DNA of 32,542 nt from Opitutaceae bacterium (GTDB taxonomy: Bacteria > Verrucomicrobiota > Verrucomicrobiia > Opitutales > Opitutaceae). The notes beneath the pieces were generated by a model, which saw only the letters and a program-made list of their open reading frames with translations, had not been told where the DNA came from and searched no databases. This document shows positions 16,401 through 26,133 of this stretch, in pieces. The stretch is from positions 1 to 32,542 of the forward strand of contig JAISGL010000168.1 in the NCBI GenBank assembly GCA_031263125.1, read 5' to 3'. Both the position numbers and the translations under genes were made by a program. The number at the start of each line of letters is the position of its first letter. Within the stretch, counting starts at the first letter, position 1.

Positions 16401-16739
16401 GCGCCCTCCCGTTGTCACAGCGACCGTCTTTTTTTCCGTAATGTAACCGGCGTAATTGACGGATACGGTTGCCTCCCCCGGAGGAATGCTACTGAGGACA
16501 TAGAAGCCACCTTGTTCGGAAACGGTGGCGGTGCTGATTCCGTCCACGGTAACGGTGATTTCCGCGTTTTGCATGAATCTGCCGGTGTCGGCATCAAGGA
16601 TGCGTCCATAAATGGTGCCATTGCCCCCGGCGCGTTGCGCGAACAGGGAAGAAGAGCACAGGAGGCTTAGAATAAAAACGAGCGCGATTTTCGGGAAGTA
16701 TGTAATACTGTTCCTAATCAGGTGGTTTGTGGTATTCAT
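13494..16739 (-). CDS. TonB-dependent receptor with N-terminal carboxypeptidase-regulatory-like domain
   Basis: 1081 aa; signal peptide; GTIYGRILDADTGRFMQNAEITVTVDGISTATVSEQGGFYVLSSIPPGEATVSVNYAGY; plug (IAEFLRNMPGLSALEDDVTGEADQISIGGMDPSLTGVYLNGARM); barrel; C-terminal ISFRVGVKGDF. Confidence 0.92.
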   Translation of the reverse strand: MNTTNHLIRNSITYFPKIALVFILSLLCSSSLFAQRAGGNGTIYGRILDADTGRFMQNAEITVTVDGISTATVSEQGGFYVLSSIPPGEATVSVNYAGYITEKKTVAVTTGGRVTADFELRLTPSSLSAPSASETKDDVVMLDKLTVTTERAGNARAFMDQKNSMTMSTVLATDSFGTVPNGNIAEFLRNMPGLSALEDDVTGEADQISIGGMDPSLTGVYLNGARMASGAKGGFDEDSRSFRFDQVSINGIESIEIRRTVSADMEGDAPAGGIVMRTKSAFDSKTALFRYDAFFTTNSYNMNLKRTPGADDGKSIKLQPGFNMSYSTPFRQGTMGLLVQLSAQEDFRETNRVDAIPRGDLKMISPFLDQVTYRNSQTQSERLSGSIQYDWKISPYAKFSIQYSHDMRNTTSFNRNVLFKTGRNNTSDSSSLLVISAPENETATQNSISQTASYNTSKTDTITSTFNWKRYRFTLDGVFTFSYGVGNKNPTNDKWFSRVNMYRSRTDASNDYSLWGERSSTREMDWSFYRGHRATMTADDSLTGEMGDIGRYKQDGTYALLEELPSNNKQTIPTLKVDLRWDAPTKFPLWFKTGFNGRKSIYNAWQPVDGNRTALANHYQYIGAVSVLQPTIRGTSAANYDAGVNAAYVDPNVPRLSDPYFLSDYHFDPHFGGNISDLNIPVINQTLLYQTYKDNPDWFYRNPNDTLNDRIAGYTGRRNLSETIYAGYFMGEVRPWKGFVFQAGYRYEYTDQEAITLIPLTRGQTLLAVGGDPGMEGTDQWVDAMYKKGERTTTTNSYSFLLPSAAVKYNFTPNLTAHLGYSEGFGRVSVDKLASNWRVRDTEMEAYAPNPNLEPDHYRTYSAAFEYYFEPAGSFTFTYSYRKWDGTSYTETPIESNDPNNPALRNLIELYGEDTVNAFLDSNYIIYTWEPESVENRAMQTLEFSYRQRIPAIPGLQVDANFTRVVPNWRKEGAASAPKLASGGISYSNRNMYIRVSGNWRSRYWQNWPVEDLDYKQRIGVHARFLLNAELVYRISRGFSLYLRGDNLLNSPQSQYRNSAAILSQETLTGISFRVGVKGDF

Positions 16740-16775
16740 AAGAGTAGTAAAGAGATTTAATTATTGGATGGTTGG

Positions 16776-16802
16776 GAGGCACGGGCCGGCAGCCCGCGCC
16801 TC
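16776..16802 (-). repeat. Hairpin between the autotransporter and TonB-receptor genes
   Basis: GAGGC-a-CGGGC-cggca-GCCCG-c-GCCTC, 7 bp past the autotransporter stop; preceded by GGAG context, so possibly another REP-like unit or an attenuator. Confidence 0.55.
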
Positions 16803-16808
16803 ATGAGT

Positions 16809-19800
16809 TTACCAGTGGTAGGTCACGCCGCTGGAGAGGGTGTAGTTGTTGGTGGGCGTGCCGCCCGTCCAACCGAGAGTAAGATATAACTGCCAGTTGT
16901 GGCGGAACACCGCGACGGCGCCACCTTGGAAGCTATAATAGTTACCGCGCATATCATTGCGGACGTTGTGGTCGTCCACGTAGATAAAATAATCGCTGCT
17001 CATCATGCGTCCGTAGGCGAGACCGCCCCATGGGCGCACGGCAAGGTCATCGTTGATCCTGAGGTGCGATCCCCAGCGGAAGCCGGCCTCGGCCCTGAAT
17101 GTGGTGGGCGCGGTGAAGCTGTAACGACGCCCGTTCGGCGAGTCGGGATCGTAGATCGGATTATAACCCTCGGGATTCGTCAAGTCGACGGGTTCCGTAA
17201 TACTGGAAACAGAGCCGAAATGGTGTTTCTGGCCGGTGGCCTGTCCGTAGATTTCCAACTGACCGAGGCCCGGCGGGTTGATAATAATGCCAAACTCAGT
17301 GGAGACACCAACCCGGGACCCCTTGACCTGGCCATCCATGTCGAATGGCACACTGGCGTCGATACTGGCCTTGTAGGTGGTGTTGGGACTGTATTGGGCA
17401 ATCATGTCGAGATACAAGCGCCACCAACGGGCCGAAGCGTAGGCATTGAGTGTGCTGGTATTCACGCGCAGGGTGGATTTGTCGAGCCGGGTGTATATAA
17501 TATCGGAATCTATGTTCAGTGTGTTTATCCCCCTGCGTGTTGCCTCGGCCATGGTAATGGCGAGCGCGCCGCCAACATTAAACGAGGGAATGAAACTGTA
17601 AGCCTCGTCGCTCTTGACAAAGGCATAGTCGCCGCCGACTTGGAAGACGTCCTGTTTGATCACAGTGCTGTCGTAGTAATCCTTGCGGAGCCGATCCTCG
17701 CTGTGCGTGTAGTTTGTCCATGCAGTCCAGCCTTCCTCGAGTTTGTCGTGGCGGGTGCTGATGCGTTCGTAGATCGCCTTTACGGTGCTTTGGGCGATCA
17801 TATCGGCCATGACGGGTGCGGCGCCAATGAACGGCAGATCGCCATCCTGAAGCTCGATGGAGTCGTTGCGGAAATACCAGTTGCCGTCCCTGCCTTCGAC
17901 GAGCTTGTAGTTGTCGCGCGACTCCCCGTAGTCCACTGTTTCACTTCTACCGTAGGTGACGCCGATATAGGTGACAACGCTGGTGCCTGTCACGACAGTG
18001 GTGCCGCTTGCCGTGGTCGTGCCGCTTCCGAGGGCTGTGCTGCCAGTCGATCCGAGACTGTTCATGGAACCGTCGGCATTATATAAATGCACCCGGTTGA
18101 CCGTGCCAGAGTCAATAACAGAGGAGGTGCTGGATATGACAACGCCATCCTGCATAATGGAGGTGATTTCATAGGTGGTGGACGTCATTGTCAGGAAGGG
18201 AACGGTGGAGCTGACCGTGGCTGCCGGCAGGTATTTCTCACTCTCGGTCCAATTCATGACCAGCTTCAAATCACGCTGCGCGCCGAGTGTTGTAACCACG
18301 GGTGTGTCGCGTTTGGGAGCCGCGTTCGGGTTCGCGGTCGCGGGCGTGCCCGCCGGCTGGGCGTAGGTGCCGGTAGTATTGACCACCACCCCGACCGTGG
18401 AGGTTGTACTCAGCCCCGTGATGTTCCTGACGATCACGCTGCTCGTGCCGCTTGCGTTGCCAGTAATAAACAGATTGTTTATCATCACCTCATCACGGAA
18501 GGTGTTCAATTCGATGGTGCCACCCTCGCTGTGGTAATTGCCGTCTAGGAAAATGGTGCTCAGACTAACGCCAGGGTCCCTGATTTGCAGGGCATCTGTC
18601 GGCCCCTTTTGTGAATCATTATTAAGATTATAGGTTGATTTCCGGAGAACACCTTTGTTTACAAGCGTCCCGACATGGAGACCTTGGTTAAGCAGAAGTG
18701 TTGTCCCGGCTTCCATGGTAAGCGTCCCGGAGACCAGCAGCGAACCGAGGTTTTCCACTTCCAATGTGCCTTTCTGAAGGTGGTAATTGCTGGTTTCGAT
18801 GATGCCGGTTTCCTTCATGGTGATTTTGCTGGCCCCCCTTTGGATGATGTCGCCAGGACCATAGATACGGGTGTCCTTGTATTCATCATTGTCGCCCGCG
18901 GTCTCGCTTTGCTGGAAAATTATATGACTGTCATTCCAGATCAGGTTTCCATTCAATACCTTGGCGGTGGTCAACAAAGTGCCATTGTTGATTTCGATAT
19001 CACTCAATTTCGTCACGGCTGAACCGGTGCTTACATAAATGCCGTTGAAGTGGACGCGGGAATTGAGGAGGGACACAGTGCCTGTAAAGCTATTATCAAG
19101 AAGAAGCTGGCCCGTGCTCAAGTCCCTGCCGTTTTCATCCTTGTATTCATTGCCTCCGGCATTGGAACTGATCTCACCTCCCGTGATCGTCCAGTTGTCA
19201 CTGCCTGTGAAAGTCATATCCGCGACCAAAATGCCCCTTGCCTGGACGGCGATATTCCTGCCACCCGCGTTCCCCTGATAATAAGATGTCCCATTTTCAT
19301 CAGTGGCGCCGAAGGCTATGCTGTCTCCCATGGCAAAGGTGTTATCATCGTAACCGGGCACATCCCAGTTCTGCAATATGTTGTTCCACGTTGCCGTTCC
19401 GCTTGCACCTGTATAATGGATTTTCTGATTATGGACGAAGGCATTCAATTGGAGCTGGGTGGCATCATAGTAGTTGGTCTGGCTGACAAGGACGACACCT
19501 TCGGCAAGGGTAATCGGGCCATTGGTGGTGTATGTCGTGGTGGTCGTCTCAACAAGCCCGCTCACCTCATTCGTGCTGCTCGTAACAACCTCTGATTTGA
19601 GGAATGCATATTCAACACTGGTTTCATAGCGACGGGGATCAACCTCCACCCCACCCTTGGTGATCTTGAAATCCTGGGCGACCCACTCCTCGCTGTCGGT
19701 GCCAGCAAAGCTGCCGCTGCTCACCAAGGTTGTATTTCCGCCCAGCGTGATATGGCCCGCCGCACCGGTTTGGATGAGGGTCGAAATGCCATTGCTGAAG

Positions 19801-22800
19801 GCGTTGAATTCCAAGGTCGTGATGCCCGATATATCCACAATGCCGCCCACGATGATCTTGTCGGCGCTGTATTCATTGCTCTTGTTGAGCATGGCGTTGT
19901 AGATTAACGTAGCCCCGGTCAAATCAAGGTTGCCGAGTATCGTGAGTGTTTGGGCCGAATCCGCGGGCGCACGGCCAAAGGCATCGCCGCCATCGATGGC
20001 AAGTTTGCCACCATTCACGGTGAAATTACCGCCAAAGGTCGCCGCGCCGCCGAGAAGGGCGCCGGTGGCAATATTGATCCGGCTCGTGGCATCACCAAAT
20101 ACCGAACCTTCGCCAAAGATCACTGCGCCACTGTTCACGTTCAGCGTGCCCGCGAAGCCGGAACTGTTGGAGTTGATCGAAAGTGTGCCGTCGCCGTTTT
20201 TTTCGATGATGGAATTCGCGGCGCCGTAAATGGAGTCGGCCATGCTGATGTTCGCCCCGGTCTTAAGTTCGCGGTCGCCCTGCAAACCGAACATCACGGT
20301 TTTGTCCGCCGCAACGTCCACGTTGAGCCTGGCGTTGGCGGCGAGGGCGAGCGCGCCGCCGTTGCCCGTCGCGGTATTGTTGAGGAAGAACATGTCACTT
20401 TGCGCATTGAGGTTGAGAATCGCATCCGCGCCAATGTTGAACACGCCACCGTCGCCTGACACCGCATTATTGATCACGGCGAGAATACCAGTGGCGTTCG
20501 TCACGATGGAGGCTGTGTTATTGGCGGCGATGGTGAGTTGCTGCGGGTTGAGGCTGCTCGCGCCGTCGAGCAACATATTGTCAGTGACAAGCAGCGCCGC
20601 GCCGTTGTCAGTGGTGTTTTCAAAAATAATCTGGCTGAGCGCCGCGCCGAGTTGGGCCGCATTGCCCGCCGCCACGGTTCCACCCTTGATAATAATGCTG
20701 GCAAAGTCGTTGCTCTGACCCGCGCCAGTGGCGTTGTCGAGGGTCAATGTCTTGCCAACAGCGTCCATGGTCAGACTTCCATTGCCGACACCTCCGGAGA
20801 TAACCTGCGTGGTGATGCCGTGGGTGCCGGTAAACGTATAATCATCCGTGACGGTCATGCCAGCCAGCCCGACGTTTTCATCAACGGATACTGTTTTGTT
20901 TGCAGCGCTGGCTCCGAAATTAATGGCGTCGCCGAGCACGTAATCCGCATATCCCCCTGTCATATTGCCGCTGGTCAGGGTCAACGAGCCGCCGACATTG
21001 GCGCCAACCCAGTCGAGAACTTGGTTGGTCAACGTGAAAGTTAACTGGAGTTCGTCACCACCCACGACCGAGGTGCCGAAGGTCATGCGCCCACCACTGC
21101 TTAACAGGGTGCCTTTATAATCAATTACCGTGGAAGAGCTGTCCGAAAGCGCGCTATTCGCGGACGCGATGGTGAAGGTGCCCTGTGCCAGCGAGGTCAG
21201 GCTGATGTTGGTCTGGCCGGTAAATATGATATTCCCAGCCTCGATTTTGTCGCTTGTGTTGCCGTCGAAGAGTCCGACAGCGAGTTTTATATTATTCAGC
21301 GTGATGTCCGCCAGTGTGGAGGCATCCTTGGCGATGGTCAGCGTTTGTGCCAAGGTGTGACCGACGTCGCCAACGGAAATAGTATCGATTGTCCCGGCGG
21401 CAAAAGCACCCAAGCCGAGTTCCAGCGTGCCGCTGCCAGCGAAGTTGAGCGACGTTCCGAAAACGACACCACCCGTACCCGCGTTCAGCTTCAGAAGGCC
21501 ACCCTGATTCGCGCCGACGCCGAGCACGCGGAGCGTGGCTCCATCGCCGAGCTTGATGGTCCCGGCGTTGATGGTGGCATTGGCCTCCAATGCGGCGGCG
21601 CCTTTGAGATCAAACAGCGTGCCTTCGCGTGTCGTGCTCGCGGCGGATCCCCAGTGGAGATCATTGGAAGTGCCCTGAATGCGCAACGTGCCGTTGCCGA
21701 TGGTGGTGACGCCTTCAATATCCGCGCTGGCGTTGTCAAGCACGACCAAGCCCACCGGGGCGGTGTTGTCCAAGGGCGCGATTGTTGCCGAGGTCCCGCC
21801 AATGGAGTCATATGGCGGCGTGTCCGTAATAGTATTAATATTGACCACGAGATTCTTCGTGCCGCCGTGGTCCATCTCAATGCCGCCGCCGAGGGAGATT
21901 TTTATGCCCTCGTAGGCATCCATGTTAATCGTAGCGATGATGTCGCTGGTTCCCGTGGACGCGCCAAGACCCACATAAATGTCGTTTTGCCGGCCTGAAT
22001 CCGGGTCCAGCTGCATGTAGCCGTCATTACTGATGCCATTTTCGTTGGTCCGGAGCGGGTCGAGAATTTTGTCAAGATCAACCACGGAATCGTCAATGGT
22101 GACACCGGCCCTGTTGCCTTGGAAAGTGATGTCGGCCACCCGCGCGCGCAAGTCGAGTTGTGGCGCATCAAGCAACCCATAAGTCTGCCCCGATGTCATT
22201 GCCAGCGCAATGGCGCCGCCATCGCCGCCGGCGTAATTGTCGAGAAATTTCGCGCCGGAGCTGATGTAGAGACTGGCGCCGTCATGGGCGGCAATGGCGC
22301 CGCCGTCACGCATGGCCACGTTGTCTTGAAACAGCGCAAAGTCGCCCGCCTGCGAATAGGTGCCCGCGGGCTTCCAATCCAGCGCGCTCAAAACCAGCGA
22401 ATAGGGCGTGCCCATAAGCGTCCCCACAAGCGCCGGAGTAGTGCCGGAACCGATCAGCAGGGCGCCGCCGCTGCCCCCGGTCTGATTATGCCAGAAAGAA
22501 TATTGTGACTCGACATAAAGTCCGCCGACGGAAAAGACCGCGCCACCGCCAAACACAGGGACGGCCACCACGGTGGAACCGTTCGCCGCCATCACGGTCG
22601 TGCCAGTGGACAACGTAACCGAATAAGCGGTGCCGGAAAGCGAAGCGGAAGCATCGGTGGTCAGCGCCTTCGGCGCAGTGTGGGCGATATTGCCATGCAT
22701 GGTCAGCATCGAGCCGGCCCCGGCTTTGCCGAAATACACGCTCGCGGAGATGGCGGTGCCACTATTGTATTCCCATACTGCGGACCTTACGGGACCGTAT

Positions 22801-24662
22801 GAACCCGCCATGATGGCGCCGCCGTTGACGGCCGCGACATTGCCTATGAAAGCGGCATCATCATAAAACGCCGCCCCGAAACCGGCAAGATAACCCGTCG
22901 GCTGTGCCGTGGAATTCTTGGCAATTTGCAGCGCGCCGCCGAGTCCGTTTGTGCTGTTGCGCATAAAGGTCGCCTTCGCGTCGGGATTGAAGAGCAAATA
23001 CGTGCCCGCGCCATGGAAAGCGCCGCCACCGCGAATATTGCCGCCATAGGTGCTCTCGCCGCTGCCCGCAAGGGTTCCCGAAAAGACGTTGATGATGGTC
23101 GTGCCGGACCACACGCCGTCCTCAATGCCGGCGGTTGCGACATCTCTCGGCAGCGGAAACACGCCATTTGTCTTCTGGCTTATGGTATTGCTGTAGACCG
23201 TCGTGATCTCGGGATTGAAACCGGACACATTGTCCATAAACAGCGCATTGGCGGAAAACTCGAAAAAGCCGTTATCATCAGACGTCTCATATCCGCTGGC
23301 AAGGGCGCCACCGAAACCCGCCGACTCGTTTGCGATGAAATAACTTTCACCGGCAAAATATGCCCTGTTGCCAGCCGCGCCGAACACGATGGCGCCACCA
23401 TTGCCGCCACCGCGCCCCGCATCCGGCCTCATGAAAAGACCGCCCTGATTCCCCATGAATACAGCCTTTCCATTAAATTGAAGCGTGGAGTTATTGTGAA
23501 GCGATATGGCGCCACCCATGTCGGCGGCCATGTTGCCGATGAAGATGGCATCCTTGTTGAAGGTGGCAATCTGGCCGCCGGAGCCTATGCGCATGGCGCC
23601 GCCATTGCCGTGATAAGAAGTGTTGGAAGGGGCGCTGAACTTCACCACCTTCTCATCAGGGTTGTAGCTTACGCCGGACATGTTGCCCACCATGTAAAGA
23701 TTACCGTCGAACTGAAGGCTGTCCTGCCCCTGGATGCCCCCGCCCAACTGACCGGCCATGTTGTCAACAACGGCGATGTCACCCTTGATCTGCAATATGG
23801 CGCGGGTATTCGCATTTCCCGTAAGACCATCCGAACGCTTGAAATCAATCGCCCCGCCTGCGCCCGAAATATAACCGCCATAAAAAATGACATGCTCCAG
23901 GGTAATCATCGAGTAGCTGCCGTCCCAAGGTCTGCCCTTGCCCGTGACGGGCACGTATTCGCCAAAGTAATTCAAAAGCTGGGTGCGTTGCGCCACGGTC
24001 GTGCCGCTGGAGGCCAGGACAACCCAGGCCGCATTCTGCATGTCCAGCCGGGGCGCCCCAGTCTCGGGGTCCAGCGCATCGGAAGAATAAACCGAAATCG
24101 GCCAGGTGCCGAATGGATTCGAGGTCACCGCCTTTATATAATCAGGCGTGTTTGCGTTGTCCTGCCCGATTCTGGCCGAGAGATACACCCACTCGCTCTG
24201 GGTAAAGAAAGAGGGCATCAAATCCCCAAGCGACGGTGTTTTTTCGATCAACTCGTTCAAACGCGCAAAAGGCTTGATTTCACTATAAATGGCAGGGTCT
24301 CCCGACATGTATCCCATGTAGGGACTCACTGCGCCGTTTGACAATTGGGAGGTGCGTGAAATCGTCGAACTGATGGCAACCCACGGAGTGAAAGGGGTGA
24401 AATTGCCGGTTTTGTTCGCGTCAAGAAGCACCACGTCATTCTTGAGCAAACGTATCTGGCCTGAAGGATTGTCATACGAACCGGTGCCCCCGGCGGTGCC
24501 GCTCAACCAGTAGGTTTTTCCGCCCGAGGTTGAATCTGTCTGCGAAAAAACCGACCCCGCCGTGAGAAGTGCGGCGGCGGCCACTAACACCGCCAGACGG
24601 CGGAAAGTGGAGACTCTTGCAAACAAAGGGCAAACGCGTGATGATGTGATGTTGGTGTTCAT
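16809..24662 (-). CDS. Giant autotransporter with Chlamydia-Pmp-like GGA(I/L)/FxxN repeats and C-terminal beta-barrel
   Basis: 2617 aa; signal peptide; many GGAI/GGAL and FxxN motifs (GGAISLHNNSTLQFNGKAVFMGN, FIGNMAADMGGAI, FLDNYAGGDGGAIAL); autotransporter beta-strand repeat NGDGTLSINSNSSGFAGTLNVNSGAVIFG; C-terminal barrel ending TLSSGVTYHW. Confidence 0.88.
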   Translation of the reverse strand: MNTNITSSRVCPLFARVSTFRRLAVLVAAAALLTAGSVFSQTDSTSGGKTYWLSGTAGGTGSYDNPSGQIRLLKNDVVLLDANKTGNFTPFTPWVAISSTISRTSQLSNGAVSPYMGYMSGDPAIYSEIKPFARLNELIEKTPSLGDLMPSFFTQSEWVYLSARIGQDNANTPDYIKAVTSNPFGTWPISVYSSDALDPETGAPRLDMQNAAWVVLASSGTTVAQRTQLLNYFGEYVPVTGKGRPWDGSYSMITLEHVIFYGGYISGAGGAIDFKRSDGLTGNANTRAILQIKGDIAVVDNMAGQLGGGIQGQDSLQFDGNLYMVGNMSGVSYNPDEKVVKFSAPSNTSYHGNGGAMRIGSGGQIATFNKDAIFIGNMAADMGGAISLHNNSTLQFNGKAVFMGNQGGLFMRPDAGRGGGNGGAIVFGAAGNRAYFAGESYFIANESAGFGGALASGYETSDDNGFFEFSANALFMDNVSGFNPEITTVYSNTISQKTNGVFPLPRDVATAGIEDGVWSGTTIINVFSGTLAGSGESTYGGNIRGGGAFHGAGTYLLFNPDAKATFMRNSTNGLGGALQIAKNSTAQPTGYLAGFGAAFYDDAAFIGNVAAVNGGAIMAGSYGPVRSAVWEYNSGTAISASVYFGKAGAGSMLTMHGNIAHTAPKALTTDASASLSGTAYSVTLSTGTTVMAANGSTVVAVPVFGGGAVFSVGGLYVESQYSFWHNQTGGSGGALLIGSGTTPALVGTLMGTPYSLVLSALDWKPAGTYSQAGDFALFQDNVAMRDGGAIAAHDGASLYISSGAKFLDNYAGGDGGAIALAMTSGQTYGLLDAPQLDLRARVADITFQGNRAGVTIDDSVVDLDKILDPLRTNENGISNDGYMQLDPDSGRQNDIYVGLGASTGTSDIIATINMDAYEGIKISLGGGIEMDHGGTKNLVVNINTITDTPPYDSIGGTSATIAPLDNTAPVGLVVLDNASADIEGVTTIGNGTLRIQGTSNDLHWGSAASTTREGTLFDLKGAAALEANATINAGTIKLGDGATLRVLGVGANQGGLLKLNAGTGGVVFGTSLNFAGSGTLELGLGAFAAGTIDTISVGDVGHTLAQTLTIAKDASTLADITLNNIKLAVGLFDGNTSDKIEAGNIIFTGQTNISLTSLAQGTFTIASANSALSDSSSTVIDYKGTLLSSGGRMTFGTSVVGGDELQLTFTLTNQVLDWVGANVGGSLTLTSGNMTGGYADYVLGDAINFGASAANKTVSVDENVGLAGMTVTDDYTFTGTHGITTQVISGGVGNGSLTMDAVGKTLTLDNATGAGQSNDFASIIIKGGTVAAGNAAQLGAALSQIIFENTTDNGAALLVTDNMLLDGASSLNPQQLTIAANNTASIVTNATGILAVINNAVSGDGGVFNIGADAILNLNAQSDMFFLNNTATGNGGALALAANARLNVDVAADKTVMFGLQGDRELKTGANISMADSIYGAANSIIEKNGDGTLSINSNSSGFAGTLNVNSGAVIFGEGSVFGDATSRINIATGALLGGAATFGGNFTVNGGKLAIDGGDAFGRAPADSAQTLTILGNLDLTGATLIYNAMLNKSNEYSADKIIVGGIVDISGITTLEFNAFSNGISTLIQTGAAGHITLGGNTTLVSSGSFAGTDSEEWVAQDFKITKGGVEVDPRRYETSVEYAFLKSEVVTSSTNEVSGLVETTTTTYTTNGPITLAEGVVLVSQTNYYDATQLQLNAFVHNQKIHYTGASGTATWNNILQNWDVPGYDDNTFAMGDSIAFGATDENGTSYYQGNAGGRNIAVQARGILVADMTFTGSDNWTITGGEISSNAGGNEYKDENGRDLSTGQLLLDNSFTGTVSLLNSRVHFNGIYVSTGSAVTKLSDIEINNGTLLTTAKVLNGNLIWNDSHIIFQQSETAGDNDEYKDTRIYGPGDIIQRGASKITMKETGIIETSNYHLQKGTLEVENLGSLLVSGTLTMEAGTTLLLNQGLHVGTLVNKGVLRKSTYNLNNDSQKGPTDALQIRDPGVSLSTIFLDGNYHSEGGTIELNTFRDEVMINNLFITGNASGTSSVIVRNITGLSTTSTVGVVVNTTGTYAQPAGTPATANPNAAPKRDTPVVTTLGAQRDLKLVMNWTESEKYLPAATVSSTVPFLTMTSTTYEITSIMQDGVVISSTSSVIDSGTVNRVHLYNADGSMNSLGSTGSTALGSGTTTASGTTVVTGTSVVTYIGVTYGRSETVDYGESRDNYKLVEGRDGNWYFRNDSIELQDGDLPFIGAAPVMADMIAQSTVKAIYERISTRHDKLEEGWTAWTNYTHSEDRLRKDYYDSTVIKQDVFQVGGDYAFVKSDEAYSFIPSFNVGGALAITMAEATRRGINTLNIDSDIIYTRLDKSTLRVNTSTLNAYASARWWRLYLDMIAQYSPNTTYKASIDASVPFDMDGQVKGSRVGVSTEFGIIINPPGLGQLEIYGQATGQKHHFGSVSSITEPVDLTNPEGYNPIYDPDSPNGRRYSFTAPTTFRAEAGFRWGSHLRINDDLAVRPWGGLAYGRMMSSDYFIYVDDHNVRNDMRGNYYSFQGGAVAVFRHNWQLYLTLGWTGGTPTNNYTLSSGVTYHW

Positions 24663-24973
24663 GGTGTTGGTGGGTTATTGTGGCTGTATAATCGAGAATT
24701 GTTTAAAAAATGGCAGTGACAGCTTTCGCCTCCTGGCGCCGAAAACGGGAGCGAAGGCGCGCGGCATGCTTGATGTATATCATGGCATAATCATTTTTTT
24801 TGCAGGGACGTGTCAGAAAACATGAGGATAAATATATTAAATAGAAGATGACGGTTTAACGTGACAGAAGAGCAGTTTGAGCTTGCAGATTTTTGTTTCC
24901 GCCGAAATGTAGCGGTAACAAAAGTGATTCTACGTAAAACTTTGGTTTTCCTTTTCAGCAACAAGTTGAAACT

Positions 24974-24984
24974 CGGACAGTCCG
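24974..24984. promoter_or_regulatory. Small dyad CGGAC-a-GTCCG in the divergent lacI/autotransporter intergenic region
   Basis: Exact 5-bp arms; a second dyad GTGTT-gcat-AACAC at 25012-25025. Candidate operators only. Confidence 0.25.
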
Positions 24985-25067
24985 ATTTGGGATTGCTTCC
25001 GTGCGTTGCGCGTGTTGCATAACACTCTACTTCGAACATTCACGCCAATTCCTTCCACCACCACGCC

Positions 25068-26102
25068 ATGTCAGCACCCCCCACTCTCCGTTCCCTTGCA
25101 AAATCACTCGGTGTTTCACGCACCACCGTTTCCGAGGCGCTTCGCGGCTCGGCTTGCGTGAGACCCGAGACCGCGGAGCGCATCCGCAAAGTCGCCGAGG
25201 CCGCGGGATACCGCATCAACCCGCTCGCCGGCGCGGTGATGTCGGAACTGCGCCGGTCAAGCAGCAACACGTTCCGGGGCGTCATCGCACTGCTGGTCCT
25301 CGACGAACCGGGGCGCCCGGCATACGCGAACAAGTTTTATCACGAGATCACGCATGGGGCGATGGAGAGCGCAAAAAAACTGGGATTCAAAACCGAATCG
25401 CTCACCTCCTCCGGCAAAACGGGGGTGAGCATGAGCCGCCTCAACCAGATTCTCGACTCCCGCGGCATCCAAGGCGTCGTGATTCTTCCCGTTTATGGCG
25501 ACCCGGACTTTTCGGGGCTGGACTGGACGCGCTTCGCGGGCGTTTACACGGATTATTCCATTCGCAAACCGGCGCTGCACTCCATCTGCCCGGATCATTA
25601 CCGCTCGCTCGTCAGGGCGCTGCAAAAACTCCACGAGCGCGGCTACAAGCGGCCCGGTTTGTTCATGCACCGGCACACGGACGAACGGCTGCTTGGCCGC
25701 TGGCAGGGTGCGTTCCTGGCGTTCCAAAATTCGATCACCGAAAAACGTCCCGTGCCTCCGCTCGTGGCTGACGAGATTAACGTGGACAACTTCAAAAAGT
25801 GGTTCGCCAGGCATAACCCCGACGTCGTGATCGGACACCAGAGTGAAGCCATTGAGTGGATGCAGGCGTGCGGCGCGCGCGTGCCGCAGACGCATGGGTT
25901 TTTCTGCCTCAACATGCTTCGCCAGCATGTGCCCTGCGCCGGTCTTGAACAGCGCACCGCGCTCATCGGTGCGCGCGCGGTCGAGAGCGTCGTCGCCATG
26001 CTGCATCGCAACGAGCGCGGCATCCCCGAGATTTCTTCGCTCACCACAATCCCAAGCCGCTGGATGGACGGGCCGACGGTGAAAGGAAATGCGCAGGGGT
26101 GA
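25068..26102 (+). CDS. LacI-family transcriptional regulator
   Basis: 344 aa; N-terminal HTH TLRSLAKSLGVSRTTVSEALRGSACVRPETAERIRKVAEAAGYRINPLAGAVM; periplasmic-binding-like effector domain. Confidence 0.92.
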   Translation: MSAPPTLRSLAKSLGVSRTTVSEALRGSACVRPETAERIRKVAEAAGYRINPLAGAVMSELRRSSSNTFRGVIALLVLDEPGRPAYANKFYHEITHGAMESAKKLGFKTESLTSSGKTGVSMSRLNQILDSRGIQGVVILPVYGDPDFSGLDWTRFAGVYTDYSIRKPALHSICPDHYRSLVRALQKLHERGYKRPGLFMHRHTDERLLGRWQGAFLAFQNSITEKRPVPPLVADEINVDNFKKWFARHNPDVVIGHQSEAIEWMQACGARVPQTHGFFCLNMLRQHVPCAGLEQRTALIGARAVESVVAMLHRNERGIPEISSLTTIPSRWMDGPTVKGNAQG

Positions 26103-26133
26103 AGGGAACGTGAGGGGGGATGAATCGACTTAA

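Noticed and set aside
24663-25067. Firm LacI operator or promoter call in the divergent intergenic region
   Set aside because: Only short dyads are visible; chance occurrence is likely without comparative data.
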